Source of the DNA: Phaeobacter sp. A36a-5a
Lineage (GTDB): Bacteria; Pseudomonadota; Alphaproteobacteria; Rhodobacterales; Rhodobacteraceae
Reading direction: 5' to 3'
Assembly: GCF_037911135.1 (NCBI RefSeq)
Contig: NZ_JBBLYU010000003.1
Span: 248,001-312,000 of the forward strand
Length of the DNA stretch: 64,000 bases
Shown in pieces: positions 34,798 to 43,030 of the stretch (position 1 is its first letter; the number at the start of each line of letters is the position of its first letter). Under the pieces are notes generated by a model, which worked only from the letters and a program-made list of their open reading frames with translations, searched no databases and was not told the DNA's origin. The position numbers and the translations under genes were made by a program.

Positions 34798-36195
34798 ATG
34801 AGCGCGACAAATATTGACCTGCTGAGCGGGCAGGAACGGAGCCACTGGATTCGCCTGCGCACGTTGATCCTGCTGCGCTGGGTGGCGATAGCTGGTCAGG
34901 TCTCTGCCATCACCGTGGCACAGCAGCTCTATAATCTGCAGCTGGAGCTCGTGCTTTGCTATATCGCGATTGGTGTTTCGGTTCTGGGCAACCTCATTGC
35001 GATCATTCTGTTCCCGCAGAACAAACGCCTCTCGGAATTCGAGAACTTCCTGATGGTTCTCTTTGACCTCCTGCAGCTGAACTTCCTGCTCTATCTGACC
35101 GGTGGATTGAACAACCCCTTCGCGCTACTGGTGCTGGGGCCGGTGACGATTTCCGCCTCGATGATGCGGCTGCGCTCGACCCTGATTATCGGTGCCACCG
35201 CGATCATCCTGGTAACACTGCTTGCGGAATTTCATCTGCCGCTGCGCACGCCGCAGGGGTTTGTGCTACGGGTGCCGGATATCTTTGTCTTTGGCAACTG
35301 GACTGCCATCGTGATCGCGGTCTTGTTCATTGGCGCCTATTCCTACCGGATTAGTGCAGAGATCCGCTCTATGTCGGATGCGCTGGCCGCGACCCAGATG
35401 GCCCTGTCGCGCGAACAGAAGCTTACCGATCTGGGCGGCGTTGTGGCCGCTGCGGCCCATGAGTTGGGCACACCGCTGGCCACGATCAAACTGGCCAGCG
35501 CAGAGTTGATCGACGAATTGGATGACCGGCCCGACCTGCGCGAAGATGCCGCCCTGATCCGTGAACAGGCGGACCGGTGTCGCGATATTCTCAGAGGCAT
35601 GGGGCGCGCCGGCAAGGATGATCTGCATCTGCGCCAGGCCCCGCTTTCCACCGTGATAAACGAGGCGGCAGAACCGCATATGTACCGGGGCAAAACCGTG
35701 ATCTTCGAGGAAGCCCCGGAAAGCGATGGCGATCCCCAGCATCCGACCATCCTGCGCCAGCCGGAAATCATTCACGGCCTGCGCAATCTCGTGCAGAACG
35801 CGGTGGATTTTGCCCGAACAACAGTCTGGATCGATGCCAGCTGGAACGATGAGACGATTACCCTGCGCATCAGCGACGATGGTCGGGGCTACCCGTCACA
35901 TCTGCTGGGCCGGATCGGCGACCCCTTCGTGCGGCGGCGTCGTAGCGACAGCGACCGGCGCCAGCGTCCCGAGTATGAGGGCATGGGTCTCGGACTGTTC
36001 ATCGCCAAGACATTGCTGGAACGCAGCGGCGCTCAGCTGATTTTCGCAAATGGATCCGATCCCAATCAGACCTTGACCCGTGATCCGGAACGTTGTGGCG
36101 CATTGGTGCAGGTCAGCTGGCCCCGAAGCAAGATTGACGCTCTGACGGGCGAAAATGCCGTTCCCATCGGGGAAAATAAACGTATAGAAATTTAA
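34798..36195 (+). CDS. regB: Redox sensor histidine kinase RegB/PrrB/ActS
   Basis: RegB is the membrane sensor that phosphorylates RegA when the quinone pool and oxygen signal change. The 465 residues have about six N-terminal transmembrane helices. The quinone-linked heptapeptide GGLNNPF (residues 102-108) is present. The H-box HELGTPLATIK holds the phospho-His H221, and the redox-active Cys is C261 in ADRCRDILRGMG. The ATPase domain follows with LRNLVQNAVDFARTTVWIDA and GMGLGLFIAKTLLERSGAQL. The ATG at 34798 has GGAG 6 nt upstream. All known RegB switch residues are intact, so it is probably functional. Confidence 0.96.
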   Translation: MSATNIDLLSGQERSHWIRLRTLILLRWVAIAGQVSAITVAQQLYNLQLELVLCYIAIGVSVLGNLIAIILFPQNKRLSEFENFLMVLFDLLQLNFLLYLTGGLNNPFALLVLGPVTISASMMRLRSTLIIGATAIILVTLLAEFHLPLRTPQGFVLRVPDIFVFGNWTAIVIAVLFIGAYSYRISAEIRSMSDALAATQMALSREQKLTDLGGVVAAAAHELGTPLATIKLASAELIDELDDRPDLREDAALIREQADRCRDILRGMGRAGKDDLHLRQAPLSTVINEAAEPHMYRGKTVIFEEAPESDGDPQHPTILRQPEIIHGLRNLVQNAVDFARTTVWIDASWNDETITLRISDDGRGYPSHLLGRIGDPFVRRRRSDSDRRQRPEYEGMGLGLFIAKTLLERSGAQLIFANGSDPNQTLTRDPERCGALVQVSWPRSKIDALTGENAVPIGENKRIEI

Positions 36196-36269
36196 CTATT
36201 CACTTTTAGGCAACCAATTAAACTTCATTTAACCATTATCGGGAAACATCGGTCGGGAGAGTAAAACAC

Positions 36270-37838
36270 TTGTGGGTAACGGACATCATGCAGCAGATCC
36301 TATCGACCGACTGGCTTGTATTGGCAACGCTTTGTGCGGCTACGGCCGCAGCAGCTGTATGGTGGCTGTCTCCGAACCCCAAACCCAAGGGCTTTGAGCA
36401 GGATCTGCTGCAGGGCGATGGGCGCTCTGATGCGGTGTTTCTCTTTGATGACACGACGCTGATCGGCTGGTCCTCCGGCGCGCGCCGGTTCGTGGGCGAA
36501 CAGGCGGAGAGCTTCAGCTGGGCCAACCTGCGAGAGCAATTGGCCCGCAGCTACCCGGGCCTGCCGCAGTCTCCCGGCTTTCTGAAGGATGTCGGACCGC
36601 TGGTGCTCTCGGGCACTGCAAATGCCGAAAGCCGCGAGGCGCTCTGCGAATGGATTGATGGTGTCACCCGGGTACAGCTTCGCAGCACGACATCCGAGGA
36701 GCATAATCACAGCATCGACCAAGAGCTTACGACCCTGCGTTCAGCGGTGCATCAGGCGCCCTATCCTGTCTGGCTGCAATCAGATGACGGTGCGGTTACC
36801 TGGTCCAATCTTGCCTATGACGATCTCAGCCAGAAGCTCCGTGGCCGCAACGTCGATTTCTCGGAACCGCTGTTCACCAATCTTGATGACCCGATGGCCA
36901 GCGGCAAACCTGAACGGATTTCGATCCCCATGCCCGAGAGCAAGAAGAAGCTCTGGTACAATATCTCGACCACCGAAACCGAAGCCGGCTGGTTGTGCCA
37001 CGCGGTGGATGTGAATGCGGTTGTTGACGCCGAAATCGCTCAGCGCAACTTCGTCCAGACATTGGCAAAGACATTTGCCCAGCTTTCTATCGGTCTTGCG
37101 ATTTTTGACCGGAATCGTCAGCTGGTACTGTTCAATCCGGTGCTGATCGACCTGACCGCCCTGCCCGCCAATTTCCTCAGCTCGCGGCCGAACCTGCTGA
37201 CCTTCTTTGACCGGCTGCGCGATCAACGCATGATGCCGGAACCCAAGAATTACTCCAGCTGGCGCCATCAGATGGCCGACCTTCTGGAAGCTGCGGCCGA
37301 GGGCCGCTATCAGGAAACATGGTCGCTGCCATCGGGGTCAGTCTACTCCGTCTCTGGCCGCCCGCATCCGGATGGCGCGATTGCCTTCCTGTTTGAGGAT
37401 ATCACCGCCGAGATCACCCTGACCCGCCAGTTCCGTTCCGAGCTTGAAATGGGTCAGTCGATCATGGATCAGATGGACGAAGCCATCGCCGTTTTTGCAA
37501 ATGACGGTACCATGACCTTCTCCAACGCCGCCTATCACGATCTGTGGCAGATGGATCCCGACGGCAGCTTTGCCAAAATCACCATCATGGACTCCAGTCG
37601 GGTATGGCAGGACATGTGCGCCGCAACACCGGCCTGGGGAGAAGTTCGCGATTTCGTTGCAGGTAGCGACAGCCGCACCCCCTGGTGGGCAAACGTGCAG
37701 CTGCGCAACGGCACCCCGCTGATCTGCAAGGTGACCGCCATCCAGAACGGGGCAACCATGGTCAGCTTCCGCTCCCCCGACCCGGCGCCGGCGCCGGTGG
37801 ACCAACAGCGGTTTGCGATTACCAAGCAGGAAAAATAG
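36270..37838 (+). CDS. Membrane-anchored multi-PAS protein without kinase domain
   Basis: The 522-residue protein has one N-terminal transmembrane helix (WLVLATLCAATAAAAVWWLS) and then about three PAS-like modules: SAVHQAPYPVWLQSDDGAVT, LSIGLAIFDRNRQLVLFNPV and SIMDQMDEAIAVFANDGTMT, the last two followed by PAS core helices. No HisKA, ATPase, GGDEF or EAL motif is visible. The start may be TTG 36270 (GGGAG 11 nt upstream) or ATG 36288. It lies 74 bp after regB in the same direction and before a terminator, so it may be cotranscribed with regB. The signalling role is unknown. Confidence 0.78.
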   Translation: MWVTDIMQQILSTDWLVLATLCAATAAAAVWWLSPNPKPKGFEQDLLQGDGRSDAVFLFDDTTLIGWSSGARRFVGEQAESFSWANLREQLARSYPGLPQSPGFLKDVGPLVLSGTANAESREALCEWIDGVTRVQLRSTTSEEHNHSIDQELTTLRSAVHQAPYPVWLQSDDGAVTWSNLAYDDLSQKLRGRNVDFSEPLFTNLDDPMASGKPERISIPMPESKKKLWYNISTTETEAGWLCHAVDVNAVVDAEIAQRNFVQTLAKTFAQLSIGLAIFDRNRQLVLFNPVLIDLTALPANFLSSRPNLLTFFDRLRDQRMMPEPKNYSSWRHQMADLLEAAAEGRYQETWSLPSGSVYSVSGRPHPDGAIAFLFEDITAEITLTRQFRSELEMGQSIMDQMDEAIAVFANDGTMTFSNAAYHDLWQMDPDGSFAKITIMDSSRVWQDMCAATPAWGEVRDFVAGSDSRTPWWANVQLRNGTPLICKVTAIQNGATMVSFRSPDPAPAPVDQQRFAITKQEK

Positions 37839-37866
37839 CGCTGTAGGCAGCCCTTCGATCAGCAGG

Positions 37867-37893
37867 AAAGCCCGGTTCGATACCGGGCTTTTT
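37867..37893 (+). terminator. Terminator after the PAS protein gene
   Basis: AAAGCCCGGT pairs with ACCGGGCTTT around a 5-base loop and runs into TTTTT. It separates the regB-PAS unit from the tsaE run. Confidence 0.88.
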
Positions 37894-37937
37894 CGATCCG
37901 GCTTGCAGCCTTGCGCGCGTGGCGGCATTGTCGCCCC

Positions 37938-38414
37938 ATGACAACCCAGACGCTCGTAATCCCTCTCCCCTCACCCGACCACACCGCCGTGCTTGCCGCC
38001 CGTATTGGTGCCCAGCTGCAGGGTGGCGATTGCCTGCTGCTGGAAGGCGTCATCGGCGCCGGTAAAACCCATTTTGCCCGCAGCCTGATCCAATCTCAGA
38101 TGACCGTGCCCGAGGATGTCCCCTCGCCCACATTCACTCTGGTTCAGACCTATGAGCTGCCCGGCGGAGAGCTGTGGCATGCCGATCTCTACCGTCTGTC
38201 AGCCCTCGATGAAATCGAAGAGCTGGGTCTGATTGCGGCTTTTGAAACAGCTATTTGCCTGATTGAATGGCCGGACCGCCTAGAGGAACTCACGCCAAGC
38301 GACGCGCTGCATGTTTCGTTGGCGCTGGACCCAGACCATGACGATGCCCGCACCGCCACCCTGCGATGGAGCGATCCGCGCTGGGACACCCTGATGAAGC
38401 AGATTTCCACATGA
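37938..38414 (+). CDS. tsaE: tRNA t6A synthesis ATPase TsaE
   Basis: TsaE is the ATPase that activates the TsaBD complex during threonylcarbamoyladenosine synthesis. The 158 residues contain the Walker A EGVIGAGKTHFARSLIQ, the family motif VPSPTFTLVQTYELPGGELW and the acidic HADLYRLSALDEIEELGL. The frame opens upstream, but the ATG at 37938 begins the conserved region. The stop overlaps the amgK start (ATGA). Confidence 0.94.
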   Translation: MTTQTLVIPLPSPDHTAVLAARIGAQLQGGDCLLLEGVIGAGKTHFARSLIQSQMTVPEDVPSPTFTLVQTYELPGGELWHADLYRLSALDEIEELGLIAAFETAICLIEWPDRLEELTPSDALHVSLALDPDHDDARTATLRWSDPRWDTLMKQIST

Positions 38415-39409
38415 CCGACCGAAACCATCTCATCTCAACCTTTCTGAGTGATACCCCCTGGCAAGACTGGACGCGCGAGCCGCTGGCCGGCGACGCGTCC
38501 AACCGGCGCTATGAACGGCTGCGCCATCACGATGGCACCTCTGTTGTGCTGATGGATGCCCCGCCTGATCAGGACGAGGATGTTGCTCCATTTGTGGAGA
38601 TTGCGACCTACCTGCGCGACCAGGGACTGAGCGCACCAGAGATTCTGGCCGAAGACCGCACAAACGGGTTCCTGATCATCGAAGATCTGGGCGATGCGAT
38701 CTTTGCGCGTGTGATGCGCGATGATCCGGCACAGGAACGCGCGCTATATGAGGCCGCTACTGATGTTCTGATTGCCCTGCATGACGCCCCGATGCCAGAG
38801 CTGGAGCCGCTGGGACCCAGACTGATGGCAGAACTATCCGGCCTCGCGTTTGAAAAATACCGGGATGTGATCCGTGAGGAGACGTCGGCTGAGCATCTTG
38901 CCCGCTTCACCAACCAGTTCGAGGATATCCTGCGCCGCACGATCAAAGGTGACGTTGTTTTGGTTCAGCGGGACTATCACGCGGAAAACCTGATCTGGCT
39001 GCCCGAGCGCACCGGCGTCGCAAAAGTCGGATTGCTGGATTTCCAGGCCGCCCGTGCGGGTCATCGGGCCTATGATCTCGTGTCTCTGTTACAGGACGCC
39101 CGCAGGGATGTGCCTGCCGCCATCGAGATGCAGATGATGGATCGCTACGTCACCGCGACCGGTGTCGACGAAGGCAGCTTTCGCGCGGCGTATACCGTGC
39201 TGGGTGTGCAGCGAAATATGCGCATTCTGGGTGTTTTTGCGCGTTTGGGCAGGGATTATGGCAAACCGCAATACGTCGATCTGATCCCGCGTGTGTGGGA
39301 TCATTTTCATCGGGGCCTCGACCACCCGGCAATGGCACCGCTTGCGGAGTTCCTGCATCGTGAAATGCCGGTGCCCACCCCTGAGGTCCTCGACCGGTTG
39401 CGCGGCTGA
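38411..39409 (+). CDS. amgK: N-acetylmuramate/N-acetylglucosamine kinase AmgK
   Basis: AmgK phosphorylates MurNAc at the anomeric carbon in the peptidoglycan recycling bypass that leads directly to UDP-MurNAc. The 332-residue protein has the aminoglycoside-kinase fold: REPLAGDASNRRYERLRHHD (nucleotide loop), FLIIEDLGDAIFARVMRDD, the catalytic VVLVQRDYHAENLIWLPERT and the metal-binding VGLLDFQAARAGHRAYDLVS. The ATG at 38411 overlaps tsaE, and the stop overlaps murU (TGATG). The pairing with murU makes the substrate assignment firm. Confidence 0.92.
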   Translation: MTDRNHLISTFLSDTPWQDWTREPLAGDASNRRYERLRHHDGTSVVLMDAPPDQDEDVAPFVEIATYLRDQGLSAPEILAEDRTNGFLIIEDLGDAIFARVMRDDPAQERALYEAATDVLIALHDAPMPELEPLGPRLMAELSGLAFEKYRDVIREETSAEHLARFTNQFEDILRRTIKGDVVLVQRDYHAENLIWLPERTGVAKVGLLDFQAARAGHRAYDLVSLLQDARRDVPAAIEMQMMDRYVTATGVDEGSFRAAYTVLGVQRNMRILGVFARLGRDYGKPQYVDLIPRVWDHFHRGLDHPAMAPLAEFLHREMPVPTPEVLDRLRG

Positions 39410-40107
39410 TGGCAGACCCCAGATATCCCGTCATGATCTTCGCCGCGGGCTTTGGCACCCGGATGCGCCATCTGACCGCAGATCAGCCAAAACCGATGAT
39501 CCCGGTCGCTGGCCGTCCTTTGATCGATCGCGCTCTGGACATGGCACGAGAGGTTGCACCGACTGTGATAGTGGCCAACAGCCACTATAAGGGCGACATT
39601 CTGGCCCGCCACCTTGCCGACAGTGAAGTGGTGATCAGCCCCGAACAGCCACAAATCCTTGATACCGGGGGTGGACTGCGACAGGCCTTGCCGCTGCTCG
39701 GCGCACCAGACGGGCCGGTCTATACCGTGAATCCCGATGTGGTCTGGCGCCGGCCAAACCCGTTGCGCCTGCTAAGAGCTGCCTGGGATCCGGAACGCAT
39801 GGACGCGCTGCTGGCCTGTATTCCCATTGCTCGTACCATAGGGCGCAGCGGTGGTGGCGACTTTCATACCGATGGTGACGGGCGCCTGCAGCGGGGCGGC
39901 GATCTGGTCTATGGCGGCGTACAACTTCTGCGCACCAACCGATTGGCAGAGATCGAAGAAACCGTCTTCTCACTGAACACACTTTGGGATCTGATGGCAC
40001 AGGAGGACCGCCTGTTTGCGCTGGAATATCCCGGTCATTGGTGCGATGTCGGCACCCCCGAGGGGATCCCCCTGGCCGAGGAACTGATAGCCCAAGATGA
40101 GATTTGA
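39409..40107 (+). CDS. murU: N-acetylmuramate alpha-1-phosphate uridylyltransferase MurU
   Basis: MurU converts MurNAc-1-phosphate to UDP-MurNAc, the second step of the AmgK pathway, which bypasses MurA and gives intrinsic fosfomycin tolerance in organisms that have it. The 232 residues show the nucleotidyltransferase signature MIFAAGFGTRMRHLTADQPK with PMIPVAGRPLIDRA, and a catalytic Asp region YTVNPDVVWRRP. The C-terminal GHWCDVGTPEGIPLAEELI binds sugar-phosphate. It overlaps addB by 11 bp. Confidence 0.92.
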   Translation: MADPRYPVMIFAAGFGTRMRHLTADQPKPMIPVAGRPLIDRALDMAREVAPTVIVANSHYKGDILARHLADSEVVISPEQPQILDTGGGLRQALPLLGAPDGPVYTVNPDVVWRRPNPLRLLRAAWDPERMDALLACIPIARTIGRSGGGDFHTDGDGRLQRGGDLVYGGVQLLRTNRLAEIEETVFSLNTLWDLMAQEDRLFALEYPGHWCDVGTPEGIPLAEELIAQDEI

Positions 40108-43030
40108 GCCGCAAGACACGCCACGCCTCTTTGCCGTTCCCTGCGGCGTCGATTTCCCGCGCGCCCTTGTTGAGGGGCTAATCACACGCAGCCGAGCCGC
40201 ACCACCGGAAGCGCTGGCGAAGGTGGAGCTGATCGTCAACACCTCCCGTATGGCGCGCCGGGTGCGGGATCTGTTTGACCAAGGGCCAGCGCTGTTGCTG
40301 CCCAAGATTTCTCTGCTCACGGATCTTGATATGCGCGCGACGCTGCGTGGTCTGCCGCCAGCATTGCCGCCGCTGCGGCGGCGACTTGAGCTGTCGCAGC
40401 TCATCGCCAAATTGCTGGATGCCCAGCCGGATCTGGCTGCGCGATCCTCGCTTTACGATCTCTCCGACAGTCTGGCAGCACTGTTCGACGAAATGCAGGG
40501 CGAAGGGGTCAGCCCTGACACCATTCGATCACTCGATGTCTCCGATATGTCGGGCCATTGGGCGCGTGCGCAGCAGTTCATCGCTATCGCAGATGAATTC
40601 GCAGAAACCCATGCAAACGCGATGGACGCGCAGGCCCGCCAGCGGCAGGTTGTGCTGGATCTGATCGAAGACTGGCAGGAGCAGCCGCCCGAACACCCTG
40701 TCATCCTCGCAGGTTCCACCGGATCGCGCGGCACCACACTGATGCTGATGGAGGCCATTGCGCGGCTGCCGCAGGGCGCCGTGATCCTGCCAGGATTTGA
40801 TGACCAGCAGCCCCGGCATGTCTGGGAGCATCTTGATGACCCGCTGATGTCCGAGGATCATCCGCAATATCGGTTCTTCAAGATCATGCGCGATCTGGAC
40901 ATGACTGCGGATGATGTTCTCCCATGGGTCGCAACATCACCAGCCTCCGTTGCCCGTAACAGATTGGTATCCTTGGCGTTGCGCCCAGCGCCGGTCACCG
41001 ATGCCTGGATGCGCGAAGGACCGGAACTGCGCGACATCGACCGTGCCACCGCCGAGATTACCCTGGTCGAAGCGCCCAACCCGCGTGCGGAGGCACTGGC
41101 CATCGCGCTGCGCCTGCGCCAAGCCGCCGAGGATGGTCAGACCGCCGCCCTCATCACACCGGATCGTATGTTGACCAGACAGGTGGCCGCAGCGCTGGAT
41201 CGCTGGGATATTCTGCCGGATGATTCCGCCGGTCAGCCCTTGCAACTGTCGCCGCCGGGCCGTTTTCTGCGCCATATTGCCGAGCTGTTCTGTAAACCGC
41301 TTACCTGCGATGCGCTGCTGACCCTGCTGAAGCATCCTCTCTGCCACGATGGGGCAGGGCGCGGCGATCACCTGCGCCACACCCGCGAGTTGGAACTGCG
41401 CTTGCGCCGCTACGGACCTCCCTTCCCGGATGCCGACAGCTTTGCCGCATTTGAAGTCGGGCGCGACCTGATGTCGGGATGGACCGGTTGGCTGTCCCGG
41501 TGCTTTGCCGACAAACCCATCAGCGGAACGCAGCCACTGTCCCGGTGGGTCGATACCCTGCGGCAGCTGGCAGAGGCGATAAGTCTGGGCAGTCAGGACG
41601 CTTCAAGCGGTGGCCTGTGGAACAAGAAAGCCGGCCGCAAGGCGCTGGAAATCATGGACAACCTGCGCGCCGAGGCTGGATATGGCGGCGAAATGACAGC
41701 TCGGGACTTTGCCGATCTCCTGCGGGCGCTGCTGTCGCAAGGTGAGGTCCGCGACCGGGATGCACCCTATGGCTCCATCCTGATCTGGGGCACGCTGGAG
41801 GCACGGGTGCAGGGCGCCGATCTGGTGATCCTCGGTGGCCTCAATGAAGGCAGCTGGCCAGAGGCAGCCACCCCCGATCCCTGGCTCAACCGCCAGCTTC
41901 GCCATCAGGCGGGCCTGCTGCTTCCTGAGCGGCGTATCGGACTGTCAGCCCATGATTTTCAACAGGCGGTCGCCGCCCCTCAGGTCTGGATGACCCGCTC
42001 CGAACGGTCGGATGAGGCGGATACGGTGCCGTCGCGCTGGCTCAACCGTATGACCAATCTGTTGTCCGGGCTGCCGGGGCAGGGCGGCCCGGCGGCACTG
42101 GCGGAGATGCGGGCACGCGGGAAGGAATGGCTCGGCTGGGCCGACGCGCTTGAGGCACCGGTACCGATGGATCCCGCAAAACGTCCAGCACCGCGCCCAC
42201 CCGTTGCTGCCCGCCCGCGGCGCCTGACCATCACTGAAATCCCTCGGCTGATCCGCGATCCATACGCGATATATGCCAAGCATGTGCTGAAGCTGCGCCC
42301 ACTCGATCCATTGGTACAGGAACCCGACGCCCTGCTGCGCGGCATCGTTCTGCACAAGATCCTGGAAGATTTCATCAAGGCCACTGTTGCCGACCCAAGC
42401 CAGTTGACGGTGCCAAATTTTCTCGCAATCGCCGCCTCTCATCTGGAAGCCAAGGTGCCCTGGGCCATCGCGCGCAGCCTCTGGCTGGCCCGGCTGGAAC
42501 GTATCGCTGACGATTTCATTAATGGTGAGCGCCAGCGGCAGGCCAACGCACGCCCCTCCGGGTTCGAGGTCTCTGGTGCGGTACGGGTGGCACCGTTTGA
42601 TTTTGAAATTGCTGGCACAGCAGATCGGATTGATGTGGATGAACGTGGAGGCCTGCATCTTTTTGACTATAAGACCGGCGATCCACCATCCGAGAACCAA
42701 CAGAAAGCGTTCGAGAAACAGCTGCTGATTGAAGCTGCGATGGCGGAACGCGGCGCCTTTGATCGCTATGGTGAGGGCAGGGTGGAGCGCGCCATATTCC
42801 TTGGTCTCAAAAGCCCTCTGAAAGAGGTCGCAGCCCCGCTTCTGGACGAACCTCCCGGCAAAGTTTGGGAGGAACTGAGCAAGTTGATCGGTGCATATTT
42901 TAAGCCTGATCAAGGATATAGCAGCCGTCGCATGGTGTTTCAGGACACTCAGACCGGCGATTATGACCATCTGGCGCGCTATGGCGAATGGGACCGAAGC
43001 GCAACGCCGGAACCGGAGATTCTGACATGA
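40097..43030 (+). CDS. addB: Double-strand break repair protein AddB
   Basis: AddB is the partner of AddA in the helicase-nuclease that processes DNA double-strand ends for RecA loading. The 977 residues have an inactivated helicase-like N-terminus without a clear Walker A and a C-terminal RecB-like nuclease domain: RGIVLHKILEDFIKATV, FEIAGTADRIDVDERGGLHL then FDYKTGDPPS, giving the catalytic Asp/Lys set. A 3' Cys iron-sulfur cluster of Gram-positive AddB is not seen, as usual in alphaproteobacteria. The start ATG lies within the end of murU, and the stop overlaps addA (ATGA). Confidence 0.93.
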   Translation: MRFEPQDTPRLFAVPCGVDFPRALVEGLITRSRAAPPEALAKVELIVNTSRMARRVRDLFDQGPALLLPKISLLTDLDMRATLRGLPPALPPLRRRLELSQLIAKLLDAQPDLAARSSLYDLSDSLAALFDEMQGEGVSPDTIRSLDVSDMSGHWARAQQFIAIADEFAETHANAMDAQARQRQVVLDLIEDWQEQPPEHPVILAGSTGSRGTTLMLMEAIARLPQGAVILPGFDDQQPRHVWEHLDDPLMSEDHPQYRFFKIMRDLDMTADDVLPWVATSPASVARNRLVSLALRPAPVTDAWMREGPELRDIDRATAEITLVEAPNPRAEALAIALRLRQAAEDGQTAALITPDRMLTRQVAAALDRWDILPDDSAGQPLQLSPPGRFLRHIAELFCKPLTCDALLTLLKHPLCHDGAGRGDHLRHTRELELRLRRYGPPFPDADSFAAFEVGRDLMSGWTGWLSRCFADKPISGTQPLSRWVDTLRQLAEAISLGSQDASSGGLWNKKAGRKALEIMDNLRAEAGYGGEMTARDFADLLRALLSQGEVRDRDAPYGSILIWGTLEARVQGADLVILGGLNEGSWPEAATPDPWLNRQLRHQAGLLLPERRIGLSAHDFQQAVAAPQVWMTRSERSDEADTVPSRWLNRMTNLLSGLPGQGGPAALAEMRARGKEWLGWADALEAPVPMDPAKRPAPRPPVAARPRRLTITEIPRLIRDPYAIYAKHVLKLRPLDPLVQEPDALLRGIVLHKILEDFIKATVADPSQLTVPNFLAIAASHLEAKVPWAIARSLWLARLERIADDFINGERQRQANARPSGFEVSGAVRVAPFDFEIAGTADRIDVDERGGLHLFDYKTGDPPSENQQKAFEKQLLIEAAMAERGAFDRYGEGRVERAIFLGLKSPLKEVAAPLLDEPPGKVWEELSKLIGAYFKPDQGYSSRRMVFQDTQTGDYDHLARYGEWDRSATPEPEILT

